Origin: Pseudarthrobacter siccitolerans
Lineage (GTDB): Bacteria; Actinomycetota; Actinomycetes; Actinomycetales; Micrococcaceae
NCBI RefSeq assembly: GCF_030823375.1
Contig: NZ_JAUSXB010000001.1
Coordinates: 3,224,001-3,288,000 of the forward strand
Direction: 5' to 3'
Length of the DNA: 64,000 bases
Every line of letters begins with the position of its first letter. Position 1 is the stretch's first letter. The notes below the pieces were generated by a model. That model saw only the letters and a program-made list of their open reading frames with translations. It was not told where the DNA came from and did not search any database. Of the stretch, positions 1 through 8,177 are shown in pieces. The position numbers were made by a program, and so were the translations under genes.

Positions 1-246
1 GTGGCCCAAGGCGAGAAAATTCCGCGCAAAGCCGGCCAGGGCATGATCAAATCCGACCTCTTCATCATCAACAAAACCGACCTCGCCCCACACGTCGGGG
101 CGGATTTGAATGTAATGGAGAAAGATTCGAAGGACTTTAGAGGGGATAGGCCTTTTTGTTTGACTAACCTGAAAACTGACGAGGGCCTGGACAAGGTCAT
201 TGAATGGATCCGGCACGACATCTTAATGCTCGACCTGGCGCAATAG
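1..246 (+). CDS. ureG: Urease accessory protein UreG, C-terminal part
   Basis: This is the last 81 codons of UreG, the SIMIBI-class GTPase that helps deliver nickel to the urease active site together with UreD, UreF and UreE. The beginning lies before the window: base 1 is a GTG, but it falls inside the conserved stretch that reads AQGEKIPRK in UreG, so it is not a true start. The guanine-specificity motif NKTD is visible ([12 protein letters not shown]), followed by the usual C-terminal helix ending in a short acidic/hydrophobic tail. UreD and a nickel permease follow on the same strand, as expected in an actinobacterial urease cluster. Family assignment is secure from motif and context. Confidence 0.93.
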   Translation: MAQGEKIPRKAGQGMIKSDLFIINKTDLAPHVGADLNVMEKDSKDFRGDRPFCLTNLKTDEGLDKVIEWIRHDILMLDLAQ

Positions 247-295
247 ACATGGCTGTGGACCTGCGTAAAGGTGACGTACTCGCTGAGGCGGCGAG

Positions 296-356
296 GCCGG
301 ATTTGGGGGCCGCGGCGTGGTGGGCACCGCGAAGCGGGCACGGCCCCAAATCCGGC
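296..356. repeat. Inverted repeat between ureG and ureD
   Basis: Two perfect 13-bp arms, GCCGGATTTGGGG (296-308) and its complement (344-356), enclose 35 bases. The arms continue by two more pairs if one G is bulged. The structure sits in the 143-bp gap between the ureG stop and the ATG of ureD. Its presence argues against translation from the upstream in-frame ATG at 249. It could be an attenuator, an mRNA-stability hairpin or a mobile repetitive element; there is no U-run to make it a classical terminator. Confidence 0.6.
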
Positions 357-389
357 GAAGCCGGCGGACCCAACCACGGACGAGCACTC

Positions 390-1220
390 ATGGGGGAGCT
401 TGAGCTTCGGGTCGCCTTGCGCGGTCAGCGTTCAGTTGCGGCGCATCAGTACCATCGGGGCGCTTTGAGGGTCCTTCGCCCGCACTATCTGGATGACTCC
501 GGGCAGGTTTGTTATGTCGTTGTGAATCCGGGGGGCGCTTATCTTGGTGCGGACCTGTTTGTCCTCGATGTTGAAGTCGGGGACGGTGCTGACCTTTTGC
601 TCACCACCCAGTCCGCCACGAAGGTTTACCGGACTCCTGGTTCGTTTGCTGAGCAGCGGATGAGCCTGCGGCTGGGGGAGGGGGCCCGGCTGGAGCTGGT
701 GCCCGACCAGCTCATTGCCTACCGGGAGGCCAGCTACCGGCAACGGACCTCCGTGACGGTCCGGCCGTCGTCGAGCCTGGTGATGGCTGAAGTGGTGACT
801 CCGGGGTGGTCTCCGGACGGAGCCGCTTTCCGGTACGAGGAAGTGCGGCTGCGGAACGCGATCCACGTTGAAACGGACGAAGGCAGCCGGCTCCTGGCGC
901 TCGACAACCTGCTGATCCGGCCACCGATGGGGGATGTCACCGGGCTGGGGTTCATGGAGGGTTTCAGCCACCTCGGGTCGCTGATCGTTGTCGACGCCCG
1001 CGTGGACCCGGCGCTCGCGGATGAGCTTCACCACCTAACGTCGGTGCATGACGCCTTGACCGGTATTTCACTGACCCGCACCGTCGAGGGAACCACCGGC
1101 CTGGTCCTTCGCTCTCTCTCCAACAGCACCGGAGAACTGAACCTCCTTCTCGGCGCCTGCACGGCCCTCCTCCGCAAGCAGTGGTACGGGCAGGAACCAC
1201 TGGACCTGAGGAAGCACTGA
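390..1220 (+). CDS. ureD: Urease accessory protein UreD
   Basis: UreD (UreH) acts as the scaffold on which the UreF-UreG complex loads nickel into apo-urease. The 276-residue product has the normal family length when started at the ATG at 390; an in-frame ATG at 249 would add a poor, arginine/alanine-rich extension that overlaps an inverted repeat. Recognisable family features are the mid-protein segment LLLTTQSATKVYRT and the PDQLIAYREASY stretch, then a beta-rich C-terminal half. Its TGA overlaps the ATG of the nickel permease, indicating translational coupling. UreG lies just upstream, so this is the distal end of a urease operon. Confidence 0.92.
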   Translation: MGELELRVALRGQRSVAAHQYHRGALRVLRPHYLDDSGQVCYVVVNPGGAYLGADLFVLDVEVGDGADLLLTTQSATKVYRTPGSFAEQRMSLRLGEGARLELVPDQLIAYREASYRQRTSVTVRPSSSLVMAEVVTPGWSPDGAAFRYEEVRLRNAIHVETDEGSRLLALDNLLIRPPMGDVTGLGFMEGFSHLGSLIVVDARVDPALADELHHLTSVHDALTGISLTRTVEGTTGLVLRSLSNSTGELNLLLGACTALLRKQWYGQEPLDLRKH

Positions 1221-2302
1221 TGACAGCCATCACGAACATCGCCACCCTGTACCGGGAGCGGGAAGCACTGCCGCTGCGGACCCGCCTGCTGTGCATGTTC
1301 GGTGCGGTCGCCGCCTTGCACGCAGCCGCCATCGTACTTTTGCTCGCCGGCAGCACCGGCAGCACAGGCAGCACGGGCAGCACGGGCGGCACAGGTGCGC
1401 AGGCGCTCACCTGGGGCCTGGTCCTGACCGCCTATCTCGCCGGCGTGAAGCACAGCTACGACTGGGACCACCTCGCGGCCATCGACAACTCCACCCGCAA
1501 GTTTGCGGCAGACCGGCAGGACCCGGTGAGTGTCGGGTTCGCCTTCAGCCTGGGCCACAGCTCCGTGGTGACGCTCGCCGGTGTCCTGGTGACCGCAGGC
1601 GCCGCGGTGGTGGGGGATGTGATGCAGGACGGCTCCGCTGGCAACCTGGTGCTCGGCCTGATCGGCAGCGGCGTTTCCGGGCTGTTCCTGCTGGCGATGG
1701 GCTTGTTCAATGGCTCGGCGTTCGCCCGCTCGGCCCGCGCCTACCGCCGGGCACGGGCCGGAGCTGCCGTCGATCCGCTGGACCTCCAGCCGCAGGGACT
1801 GGTGGCCCGGCTTCTCGCCCGGCCGCTGTCCCGGGTGCGGCGGCCGCGCAACATCTACGTGATCGGCTTCCTGTTCGGTCTGGGCTTTGACACCGCCACC
1901 ACCATCGGTTTGCTGATGATGACGACGGCGGCGTCCCTGGCCGGGGTGCCGCCCTTCGCCTTGCTGGCACTGCCGCTCGCGTTCACCGCCGCCATGACCC
2001 TGTGCGATTCCCTGAACGGCATGGCCATGATGCGGATGTATCGGTCAGCCATCGCTGACCCGCTAAGGAAACTGGGCTTCAACGCCCTGGTGACAGGCAT
2101 CTCCGCTGTGTCCGCCTTGTTCATCGCCGTGATTACGCTGGGCGGCTTCACCAACGCGGCATTCGCCGTGGAGGACCCGGTCACCGGATGGCTCGGGTCC
2201 ATCGACCTGGGCGATGCAGGCCTGTTGCTCGTGGCGCTGCTGCTGGCGGTGTGGGCCGCTGCGGCATTGAAGGTGCGGCTGACGGGCAGCTCGAGGCCGT
2301 AG
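1220..2302 (+). CDS. NiCoT-family nickel/cobalt permease
   Basis: A 360-residue polytopic membrane protein of the HoxN/NixA (NiCoT) family, expected to import Ni2+ for urease. The signature in the second transmembrane segment reads KHSYDWDHLAAIDNSTRK, keeping the His-x4-Asp-His geometry of the family. The other blocks are LGHSSVV, LGFDTATTIGLL and the TLCDSLNGM motif. The start at 1220 overlaps the ureD stop (ATGA), so translation is coupled. Near residues 43-58 the sequence is a Gly-Ser-Thr microsatellite, which the permease fold does not need. Nickel rather than cobalt is inferred from the urease context. Confidence 0.9.
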   Translation: MTAITNIATLYREREALPLRTRLLCMFGAVAALHAAAIVLLLAGSTGSTGSTGSTGGTGAQALTWGLVLTAYLAGVKHSYDWDHLAAIDNSTRKFAADRQDPVSVGFAFSLGHSSVVTLAGVLVTAGAAVVGDVMQDGSAGNLVLGLIGSGVSGLFLLAMGLFNGSAFARSARAYRRARAGAAVDPLDLQPQGLVARLLARPLSRVRRPRNIYVIGFLFGLGFDTATTIGLLMMTTAASLAGVPPFALLALPLAFTAAMTLCDSLNGMAMMRMYRSAIADPLRKLGFNALVTGISAVSALFIAVITLGGFTNAAFAVEDPVTGWLGSIDLGDAGLLLVALLLAVWAAAALKVRLTGSSRP

Positions 2303-2375
2303 GAAACGGGCGAAACAGGGGGAGCGGGCGGCACTCAGGCTGGCCGGTCAGGAGCCGCCTGCCCTGCCGGCAGGA

Positions 2376-2828
2376 TCAGGCCGCCATCCGGCCTTTGCTC
2401 TTCCGGTGCGGCCGGTTCTTCGCCTGGTCACCGACGCGTACGTGCGGACCCAAGGGGACGTGCCCGCCGTCAGGAACTGTGGTGTCGGTGTGCAGGTGCA
2501 CCCCGTGCTCAATCAGGACGCCGGAGCCAATCCGCGAATGGCTTCCGATATGCACCCGGCTGCCCACCACTGTGCCACGGCCGATCCGCACGCCGTCACC
2601 GATCACCGCGCGGTCGCCAATGGTCGCATCGCGGTCAATCCAGCTGCCATGGCCAATCCGGCAGCCCGAGCCGATCCGCGCGCCGTGCTCCACATACGTC
2701 ATCGGCCCGATGCGGGCGGTGTCGGCGACGATGGCACCGGGACCGATAAGCCCGCCGCCGTTGGCATGGCGGACATAGCGGGTGACCTTCCCGGCGTCGT
2801 CTTCAACTGATACAAACTTCGCGTTCAT
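2376..2828 (-). CDS. Hexapeptide-repeat (left-handed beta-helix) protein
   Basis: A 150-residue protein made almost wholly of [LIV]-G-x4 hexapeptide repeats from about residue 25 to 135 (IGPG, ARIGPM, ARIGSG, CRIGHG, ATIGDR, VRIGRG, SRIGSG). This predicts a left-handed parallel beta-helix as in LbetaH acyltransferases and gamma-carbonic anhydrases. The family usually trimerises. No clear acyltransferase catalytic histidine motif or complete carbonic-anhydrase zinc triad can be assigned by eye, so the activity is unknown. The C-terminus is basic (KNRPHRKSKGR). It is transcribed convergently to the nickel permease and stands alone. Confidence 0.75.
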   Translation of the reverse strand: MNAKFVSVEDDAGKVTRYVRHANGGGLIGPGAIVADTARIGPMTYVEHGARIGSGCRIGHGSWIDRDATIGDRAVIGDGVRIGRGTVVGSRVHIGSHSRIGSGVLIEHGVHLHTDTTVPDGGHVPLGPHVRVGDQAKNRPHRKSKGRMAA

Positions 2829-2921
2829 TCAATCCCTCGCTAAAACGCGCGGCGTCTTCCGTACATTCAGTTAACGGCCCGCAACTCAAAGGGATTCCCG
2901 CGTAGTGCGAAGGGCGGTAGC

Positions 2922-3581
2922 TCAGGCCACCAGGTTGGCCGCGGCAGTGTCCATGTGCTCCCGGATGGTCTTGCGGGCCAGGGACGCGTCACCGGTTTCG
3001 ATCGCCGCCACAATATCGTGGTGGCGGTCCACGCTCATGTTTTTGACGCCCTTCTCCAGCCCCGCAAACATGATGGACATGCGGATGGAGCCTTCCAGCG
3101 ATTCCCACGTGTGCAGCAGCGTCTCGTTCTCCGTGAGCCGGCACAGGGTGCGGTGAAACTCCAGGTCCGATTCAACGCGCTCCTGCAGGCCTGCCTTCTC
3201 CGCCGCCTTCATCGCATCGATGGCTGAGCGCAGCGAGCCAATGACGTGCTGCCGGTCCGGCAGTTCACACAAGGTCCGCGCGGCCAGGGACTCCAAAGCG
3301 GCGCGGACGGAGTAGATGTCGCGGATTTCCTTTTCATCCAGGTGGCGGACCGAAAGCCGGCCGCGGGGCCCGGCAGACAACAGGCCTTCCTGCTCCAGTT
3401 GCCGGAGTGCCTCACGCAACGTGCCGCGGCTAATCTGCAGCATGTCTGAGAGCTCGGTTTCCACCAGGTGGCGGCCGGGTTCCAGCTCACCGCTGGTGAT
3501 GGCGGTCCTCAGCGCCGAAAGCGCCTGCTCGCGCAGGCTTTTCTTCTGCAGCCCGAGCAGTGGTGCTGTCATTCCGGCCAT
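2922..3581 (-). CDS. GntR-family (FCD) transcriptional regulator of the sugar locus
   Basis: A 219-residue FadR-type regulator with an N-terminal winged helix-turn-helix (about residues 10-70, including ELSDMLQISRGTLREALRQL) and an all-helical FCD effector-binding domain. The FCD domain carries the metal-coordinating pattern DLEFHRTL and the later RHHDIVAAI and REHMDTA histidines. The start at 3581 is preferred because GAGGA precedes it by a normal spacing; an ATG at 3602 would be seven residues longer and leaderless-like. It is separated by a terminator hairpin from the upstream transketolase operon on the same strand. An ACTGTTTACAGT operator lies just before it, and the same motif recurs in the transporter/isomerase promoter region. 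Autoregulation and repression of the locus are inferred. Confidence 0.88.
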   Translation of the reverse strand: MAGMTAPLLGLQKKSLREQALSALRTAITSGELEPGRHLVETELSDMLQISRGTLREALRQLEQEGLLSAGPRGRLSVRHLDEKEIRDIYSVRAALESLAARTLCELPDRQHVIGSLRSAIDAMKAAEKAGLQERVESDLEFHRTLCRLTENETLLHTWESLEGSIRMSIMFAGLEKGVKNMSVDRHHDIVAAIETGDASLARKTIREHMDTAAANLVA

Positions 3582-3608
3582 GTCGTCTGTCCTCAATGTC
3601 ATAAGTCA

Positions 3609-3620
3609 ACTGTTTACAGT
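3609..3620. promoter_or_regulatory. Operator-like palindrome before the GntR regulator
   Basis: ACTGTTTACAGT has perfect five-base arms around a two-base centre. It lies 28 bases upstream of the preferred GntR start and matches three sites at 7114-7195. This spacing is what autoregulation by a FadR-type repressor would need. Confidence 0.6.
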
Positions 3621-3638
3621 CGTTGTTTCGATAGTACG

Positions 3639-3682
3639 GCAGAAAGCACGGCACCGGACGGGACTGGTGCCGTGCTTTCTGC
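3639..3682 (-). terminator. Terminator of the transporter-transketolase operon
   Basis: Two perfectly complementary 17-base arms (3639-3655 and 3666-3682) separated by a 10-base loop form a very stable hairpin immediately downstream of the transketolase C-subunit stop on the minus strand. It insulates that operon from the GntR gene that follows. There is no long U-run, as is common in actinobacteria. Confidence 0.75.
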
Positions 3683-3725
3683 TCCTGATGATCGCCCCTC
3701 CTGAACCCCGTCCAGCGCGGGCCTG

Positions 3726-4757
3726 CTAGCCGAGTTCGGCGAGCACCTTTGCCACGATACGGTCTACCGCGAGGCCGTAGCGGTCGTGCAGGGTAGGCAG
3801 GGCGCCGGCGTCGAGGAACTGGTCCGGCAGTGCCACGGGAACCACGCGCTTGCCAAGCCCTGCGGTGACCACGGCGGAGGCTACTGTCTCGAAGAGACCG
3901 CCCACCACGGAGTGGTTTTCCAGCGTCACAGCGAGACGGTCGGTGTTGATTTCGGCGAGGACGGTTTCGGCGTCGAAGGGTTTGATGGTGGGGGTGTGGA
4001 CGACGGCGACGTCCACGTTGTGTGCCGCCAGGGCCTTGGCTGCCTGCAGGGCGCGCATGGTCATCAGGCCGCTAGATATGAAGACAACGTCGTTGCCTCC
4101 GCGCAGGACCTTGGCCTTGCCGAGCTCGAACGTGTAGCCGTACTCGTCCAGCACGGTGGGCACGTTGCCGCGCAGCAGACGCAGGTAGGTGGGTCCTTCG
4201 CTGGCTGCCAGCTGCGGGACTGCCTGCTCGATGTCGATCGAGTCGCAGGGGTCCACGATGGTCAGGTTAGGCATGCCACGGAAGATCGCCATGTCCTCCG
4301 TGGCCTGGTGGCTGGGGCCGTACCCGGTGGTCAGGCCGGGAAGGCCGCCCACGATGTTCACGTTCAGGTTCGGTTCGGCCGCGTCGAGGCACAGGAAGTC
4401 GTAGGCGCGGCGGGCGGCGAACACCGAGTACGTGGACGCGAACGGCACCAGCCCGGTTTCGGCCAGGCCGGCCGCGGCGCCGAAGAGCAGCTGCTCGGCC
4501 ATGCCCATCTGGAAGAACCGCTCGGGGAAGGCCTTGGCGAAGATGTGCATGTCGGTGTACTTGCCGAGGTCCGCGGTGAGGCCCACGATCTTGTCGTTCT
4601 CCTGCGCGGCCTTGACCAGTGCGTGCCCGAACGGTGCGGAGCTGGTTTTCTGGCCGGGGTCGGCAAAGGAGGCGATCATGGCCGAGGTCTTGAGCTTCGG
4701 CTTCGCGGCTGTTGTCGTGGCTGCAGGTGCCGAAACGGCCGTGGTGGTGGTGCTCAT
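3726..4757 (-). CDS. Transketolase, C-terminal subunit (split)
   Basis: A 343-residue protein holding the pyrimidine-binding (Pyr) and C-terminal domains of a two-subunit transketolase. Visible blocks are GLTADLGKYTDM, the family glutamate in MGMAEQLLFGAAAGLAETG that activates thiamine diphosphate, YGPSHQATEDMAIFRGMPN, and the C-terminal LENHSVVGGLFE. The start at 4757 overlaps the stop of the N-subunit by ATGA; the longer open frame to 5012 is arginine-rich antisense-like sequence. The first 25 residues are a Thr/Ala-rich leader. Split transketolases in sugar operons are often specialised (for example apulose-4-phosphate or sulfosugar transketolases); here the neighbours suggest a C4 or branched-sugar phosphate as substrate. 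Confidence 0.9.
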   Translation of the reverse strand: MSTTTTAVSAPAATTTAAKPKLKTSAMIASFADPGQKTSSAPFGHALVKAAQENDKIVGLTADLGKYTDMHIFAKAFPERFFQMGMAEQLLFGAAAGLAETGLVPFASTYSVFAARRAYDFLCLDAAEPNLNVNIVGGLPGLTTGYGPSHQATEDMAIFRGMPNLTIVDPCDSIDIEQAVPQLAASEGPTYLRLLRGNVPTVLDEYGYTFELGKAKVLRGGNDVVFISSGLMTMRALQAAKALAAHNVDVAVVHTPTIKPFDAETVLAEINTDRLAVTLENHSVVGGLFETVASAVVTAGLGKRVVPVALPDQFLDAGALPTLHDRYGLAVDRIVAKVLAELG

Positions 4758-5731
4758 GCTGAAGCCTTTCCTTCGTATCCGGCGGTGAGCTGCTCGCGGC
4801 AGGTCTGCCATTCGTGTTCTTCGATGCGCATGAAGTGCGCCTTTTCGCGGTCCTCGAGCAGGGGTACGCCGCGGCCCACCTTGGTGTCGCACAGGATCAC
4901 TGAAGGGCGTCCGACGGCGGCGGCCTGGGCGGCTGCGTTGTCGAACGCTGCGAGCAGCGCGCCGACGTCGTTTCCGTCCACGCGCTGGGTGTACCAGCCG
5001 AATGATTCCCACTTCTCGGTCACCGGCTCGGTGCGCAGCACCGTGTCTGTCTTGCCGTCGGCCTGCAGGGCATTGATGTCTACCATGGCGGTGAGGTTGC
5101 CCAGCTGGTGGTGATGGGCGCCCATGGCGGCCTCCCAGGTGGAGCCTTCGTCCAGTTCGCCGTCGGAGAGGAAGTTGAACACCCTTGCGCTCGAGCCCTG
5201 GTACCGCAGGCCCAGGGCCATACCCACAGCGATGGTCAGGCCGTGCCCCAGGGAACCGCCGGAGATTTCCATGCCGGGCGTGTAAGTGGACATCCCGGAC
5301 ATCGGCAGCCGGGAATCGTCCGAGCCATACGTTTCCAGCTCCTCGACCGGGACGATCCCGGCTTCGGCCAGCGCTGCGTAGTGGCCGATCGCGTAGTGGC
5401 CGGTGGAGAGCAGGAACCTGTCCCGTGCTTCCCAGTGCGGATCCTCGGCGCGGAAGTTCAGCTGGTCGCCGTAGACGGTGGCGAGCATGTCCGCGGCGCC
5501 CAGGGCCTGGCCCACATAGCCCTGGCCCTGCACCTCACCCATGTTCAGGGCGTGGTGCCTGATCCGGTACGCCGCGGCGCTGATCTTTGCGAGGCGGTCC
5601 TGCCCTGTCCCGGCGCCGGCCAGGAGGCCCTGCACAGCGCCGTCGTCGTTCACCCTGGCCTGTGCTGCCAGGTCCTGGACGGTATTGGTTGGCATTGCTT
5701 GCTCCGTGTTCGTTTCGTGCGTGAGGCTCAT
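4754..5731 (-). CDS. Transketolase, N-terminal subunit (split)
   Basis: A 325-residue protein carrying the thiamine-diphosphate (PP) domain of a split transketolase. The diphosphate/Mg motif is SDGELDEGS (residues 189-197) with VDIN at 217-220. Substrate-channel histidines appear in LSTGHYAIGHYA (108-119) and GGSLGHGL (158-165). It is the middle gene of a three-gene operon: its ATG overlaps the TAA of the MFS transporter by one base, and its stop overlaps the start of the C-subunit. A serine replaces the usual glycine of the GDG motif. It must pair with the C-subunit to make a complete active site. Confidence 0.9.
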   Translation of the reverse strand: MSLTHETNTEQAMPTNTVQDLAAQARVNDDGAVQGLLAGAGTGQDRLAKISAAAYRIRHHALNMGEVQGQGYVGQALGAADMLATVYGDQLNFRAEDPHWEARDRFLLSTGHYAIGHYAALAEAGIVPVEELETYGSDDSRLPMSGMSTYTPGMEISGGSLGHGLTIAVGMALGLRYQGSSARVFNFLSDGELDEGSTWEAAMGAHHHQLGNLTAMVDINALQADGKTDTVLRTEPVTEKWESFGWYTQRVDGNDVGALLAAFDNAAAQAAAVGRPSVILCDTKVGRGVPLLEDREKAHFMRIEEHEWQTCREQLTAGYEGKASA

Positions 5732-7068
5732 TAGACGCTTACCGTGTTGGGGGTGCTTTTGGTGGCTTCGTCAGCCAGCTCGCGTTCGCGCTTGCCCCAG
5801 GTTTCCCGGGTGGCGACGGCGGCCCAGAGTCCTATCAGGGCGTACGTGCCGAAGAGGAGTGCCGGGCCCATCCAGCCGAAGCTGACGAACAGCAGGGTGG
5901 TGATGAACGGGGTGAAACCGGAGACCATGGCGGAGATCTGGTAGGCCAGGCTGGCGCCGGAAGCGCGGGTCTTGGCCTGGAAAAGCTCCGGGAACCAGGA
6001 CCCCTGGGCACCTGCCAGCGAGTTCTGGCAGACCGCATACGAGATCACCAGGGTGGCGATGACGAAGAAGAACATCCCGGTGTTGACGAGCAGGAACATC
6101 GGTACTGCGAACAGGACGGCGAAGGCGCATGACCAGATGTAGAGCGGACGGCGGCCGATCCGGTCCGTCAGCCGTGCCCAGGCCTGGGTGGCGAAGATGC
6201 CGATGGCGGACGCAATGCAGAGGGCCACGAGGGTCTGGGTCTTGTCGGCCAGGTGCTGGCTGTTGAGGTAGGAAATCATGTAGGTGATGGATACGGCGTA
6301 GCCGGCGGTCTCGGCAACGCGGAGGCCGATGCCCTTGACGATGTTGCGCCAGTCCGTCTTGATGACCTCAACGATGGGGGACTTGACGATGTCGCCGCTG
6401 TCTTTGACCTCATCAAAGACCGGGGACTCGGGGACCTTGGAACGAATGATCAGGCCGACCACCACCAGCACGATGCTGGCCAGGAAAGGAATGCGCCAGG
6501 CGAGTTCTCCGCCCAGGTTCACGCTGACCAGGAAGGTCAGGTTGGCGAGCAGCAGGCCAACGGGGAAACCGGCCTGAACGATGCCGGTGTACTTGCCCTT
6601 GGACTTCCACGGCGCGTGCTCGTAGCTCATCAGGATCGCCCCGCCCCATTCAGCGCCGAAAGCAAGGCCTTGGACGATGCGGACGAACACCAGCAATGCG
6701 GGGGCCAGCAGGCCCACTTGGCTGTACGTGGGGAGCAGGCCGATGAGGAACGTGGCCACGCCCATGAGAATCAGCGAGGCGACCAGCACCGGCTTGCGGC
6801 CCAGCTTGTCACCGAGGTGGCCGCCGATGATGCCGCCAAGGGGACGGGCAGCGAAACCGACCCCCAGGGTGGCGAAGGCCGCCAAGGTACCGGTGACGGG
6901 GTCACCGGTGGGGAAGAAGGCAGTTCCGAAGTACAGCGCAGCAGCGGTGCCGAAGCCAATGAAGTCATAGGTCTCAATGACGGCCCCCACGCCGGAGCCA
7001 ACGGCAACGCGCCTGGCGTCCTTGGTTCCGTGGACCGGACCGCGCATGGTCAGAGCATCTTTGCTCAT
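5731..7068 (-). CDS. MHS-type major facilitator transporter
   Basis: A 445-residue, 12-helix permease of the metabolite:H+ symporter branch of the MFS. It shows the motif-A repeats GGHLGDKLGRKPVLV after helix 2 and RLTDRIGRRPLYI in the second half, plus the family signature near helix 1 (GAVIETYDFIGFG) and GLAFGAEWGGA. The start at 7068 follows an AAGGGAA ribosome-binding site. It is the first gene of the operon with the two transketolase subunits, so it probably imports the sugar or sugar alcohol processed by this locus. Upstream, between it and the divergent isomerase gene, lie three copies of the putative GntR operator. Confidence 0.87.
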   Translation of the reverse strand: MSKDALTMRGPVHGTKDARRVAVGSGVGAVIETYDFIGFGTAAALYFGTAFFPTGDPVTGTLAAFATLGVGFAARPLGGIIGGHLGDKLGRKPVLVASLILMGVATFLIGLLPTYSQVGLLAPALLVFVRIVQGLAFGAEWGGAILMSYEHAPWKSKGKYTGIVQAGFPVGLLLANLTFLVSVNLGGELAWRIPFLASIVLVVVGLIIRSKVPESPVFDEVKDSGDIVKSPIVEVIKTDWRNIVKGIGLRVAETAGYAVSITYMISYLNSQHLADKTQTLVALCIASAIGIFATQAWARLTDRIGRRPLYIWSCAFAVLFAVPMFLLVNTGMFFFVIATLVISYAVCQNSLAGAQGSWFPELFQAKTRASGASLAYQISAMVSGFTPFITTLLFVSFGWMGPALLFGTYALIGLWAAVATRETWGKRERELADEATKSTPNTVSV

Positions 7069-7110
7069 GGTGGTTCCCTTTCGAAAAGCGGCTGAAGGAG
7101 TCCGCCGCTG

Positions 7111-7198
7111 TCGACTGTTAACAAATGATATCCCCAGTGTGACTTCCATCATGCTCACTGTCAACAGTCGATGTTTAGAGTTGACTGTCAACAGACGA
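7111..7198. promoter_or_regulatory. Three GntR operator copies in the divergent promoter region
   Basis: Between the MFS gene (minus) and the isomerase gene (plus) the motif ACTGTYAACAGT occurs as ACTGTTAACAAA (7114), ACTGTCAACAGT (7157) and ACTGTCAACAGA (7184). The last is embedded in a perfect GTTGAC-T-GTCAAC palindrome. A fourth copy precedes the GntR gene at 3609. The sites cover both divergent promoters and explain how one regulator could control the whole locus. Confidence 0.65.
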
Positions 7199-7252
7199 CA
7201 GCGCTACTGTGGTGGGCATCACTACTGCACGGCACTGACCAGAGGATCAACG

Positions 7253-8077
7253 ATGTTCCATTCCCGACTTGGGTGCTCATCCATCAGCTTCCGCCACCAG
7301 GAGCTGCCCACGGCCCTGCGCACCATCGGGGAACTGGGCTTCGAGGAAATCGACCTGGGTGCGCTTCCGGGGGTCTGTGACCACGTCCCCTACGAACTCA
7401 CCGCCACAGCCGTCAGCACGGTCTCCGCCGAAGTTATGGCGTCGGGCCTCCGGGTGCGCTCCGTGAATGGGGACATCGGCGACCTGAATGCGCTGCTCGA
7501 CGCCGATGGCACGGCAGCACGGCAACGTCACCTTGACGCCCTGCTTGCCCTCGCCGCCGCCACGGGTGCCAACGCACTCGTCCTCCCATGCGGCGCCCTG
7601 GACCACAACCCGGTCCGGGGCGTGGAGGAGGACCTGGACCTCATCGCCGCCCAGCTGATCGGCGCCCGTGAGCGGGCAGCGGAGTTCGGCGTCGAACTCT
7701 GGACCGAATCCCTGCACTTCCTGCGGTTCTGCTGGAACCTTGAACGCGCAGGACTGCTCGCGGACCGCCTTGCCGGTTCCGGCGTCGGAATTGTTATGGA
7801 CTTCAGCCATATCGTGGCGGCCGGCGAGCAACCGCTCGATTACCTGGACCGGCACCGGGGCCGCATCACGCACGTCCACCTTCGCGATGCCGTGCCAGGG
7901 AATATCAACCTCAGCATCGGCAATGGCAGCGCGGATTTCTCCGGCGGACTTAAGCAGCTCGCTGCCCAGGGCTACACCGGGCACTTCTCGCTCGAGCTGG
8001 AAACCCGGGATGTCACGCACCATGAGCGCCCGGCAGCGGCAGCCAAAGCCGCAAGCTTCATCACCGACCTGATTTGA
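7253..8077 (+). CDS. Sugar (phosphate) isomerase/epimerase, TIM-barrel
   Basis: A 274-residue protein of the xylose-isomerase-like TIM-barrel family (AP_endonuc_2). Metal-ligand residues typical of the fold are visible: the glutamate in LWTESLHF, the aspartate/histidine in IVMDFSHIVAAGE, the HVHLRD motif and the C-terminal glutamate in HFSLELE. The start at 7253 follows AGAGGA. It is the first gene on the plus strand of the divergent sugar locus. Relatives interconvert aldoses and ketoses or epimerise them (for example D-apiose isomerase, EryC-type tetrulose-phosphate isomerases). The exact substrate cannot be read from the sequence. Confidence 0.82.
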   Translation: MFHSRLGCSSISFRHQELPTALRTIGELGFEEIDLGALPGVCDHVPYELTATAVSTVSAEVMASGLRVRSVNGDIGDLNALLDADGTAARQRHLDALLALAAATGANALVLPCGALDHNPVRGVEEDLDLIAAQLIGARERAAEFGVELWTESLHFLRFCWNLERAGLLADRLAGSGVGIVMDFSHIVAAGEQPLDYLDRHRGRITHVHLRDAVPGNINLSIGNGSADFSGGLKQLAAQGYTGHFSLELETRDVTHHERPAAAAKAASFITDLI

Positions 8078-8177
8078 CCATCGATTCCTCCAGGACTGCC
8101 CTTTTGACCCCTCAAAACGGCGCCTGCGGAGCAATCGATCCAACCCACCACACTGAACAAAAACCCAAGGAGCAACC

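Noticed and set aside
4758..5012. Upstream extension of the transketolase C-subunit
   Set aside because: It is arginine-rich sequence antisense-like to the N-subunit gene; the ATG at 4757 overlaps the upstream stop as expected for coupling.
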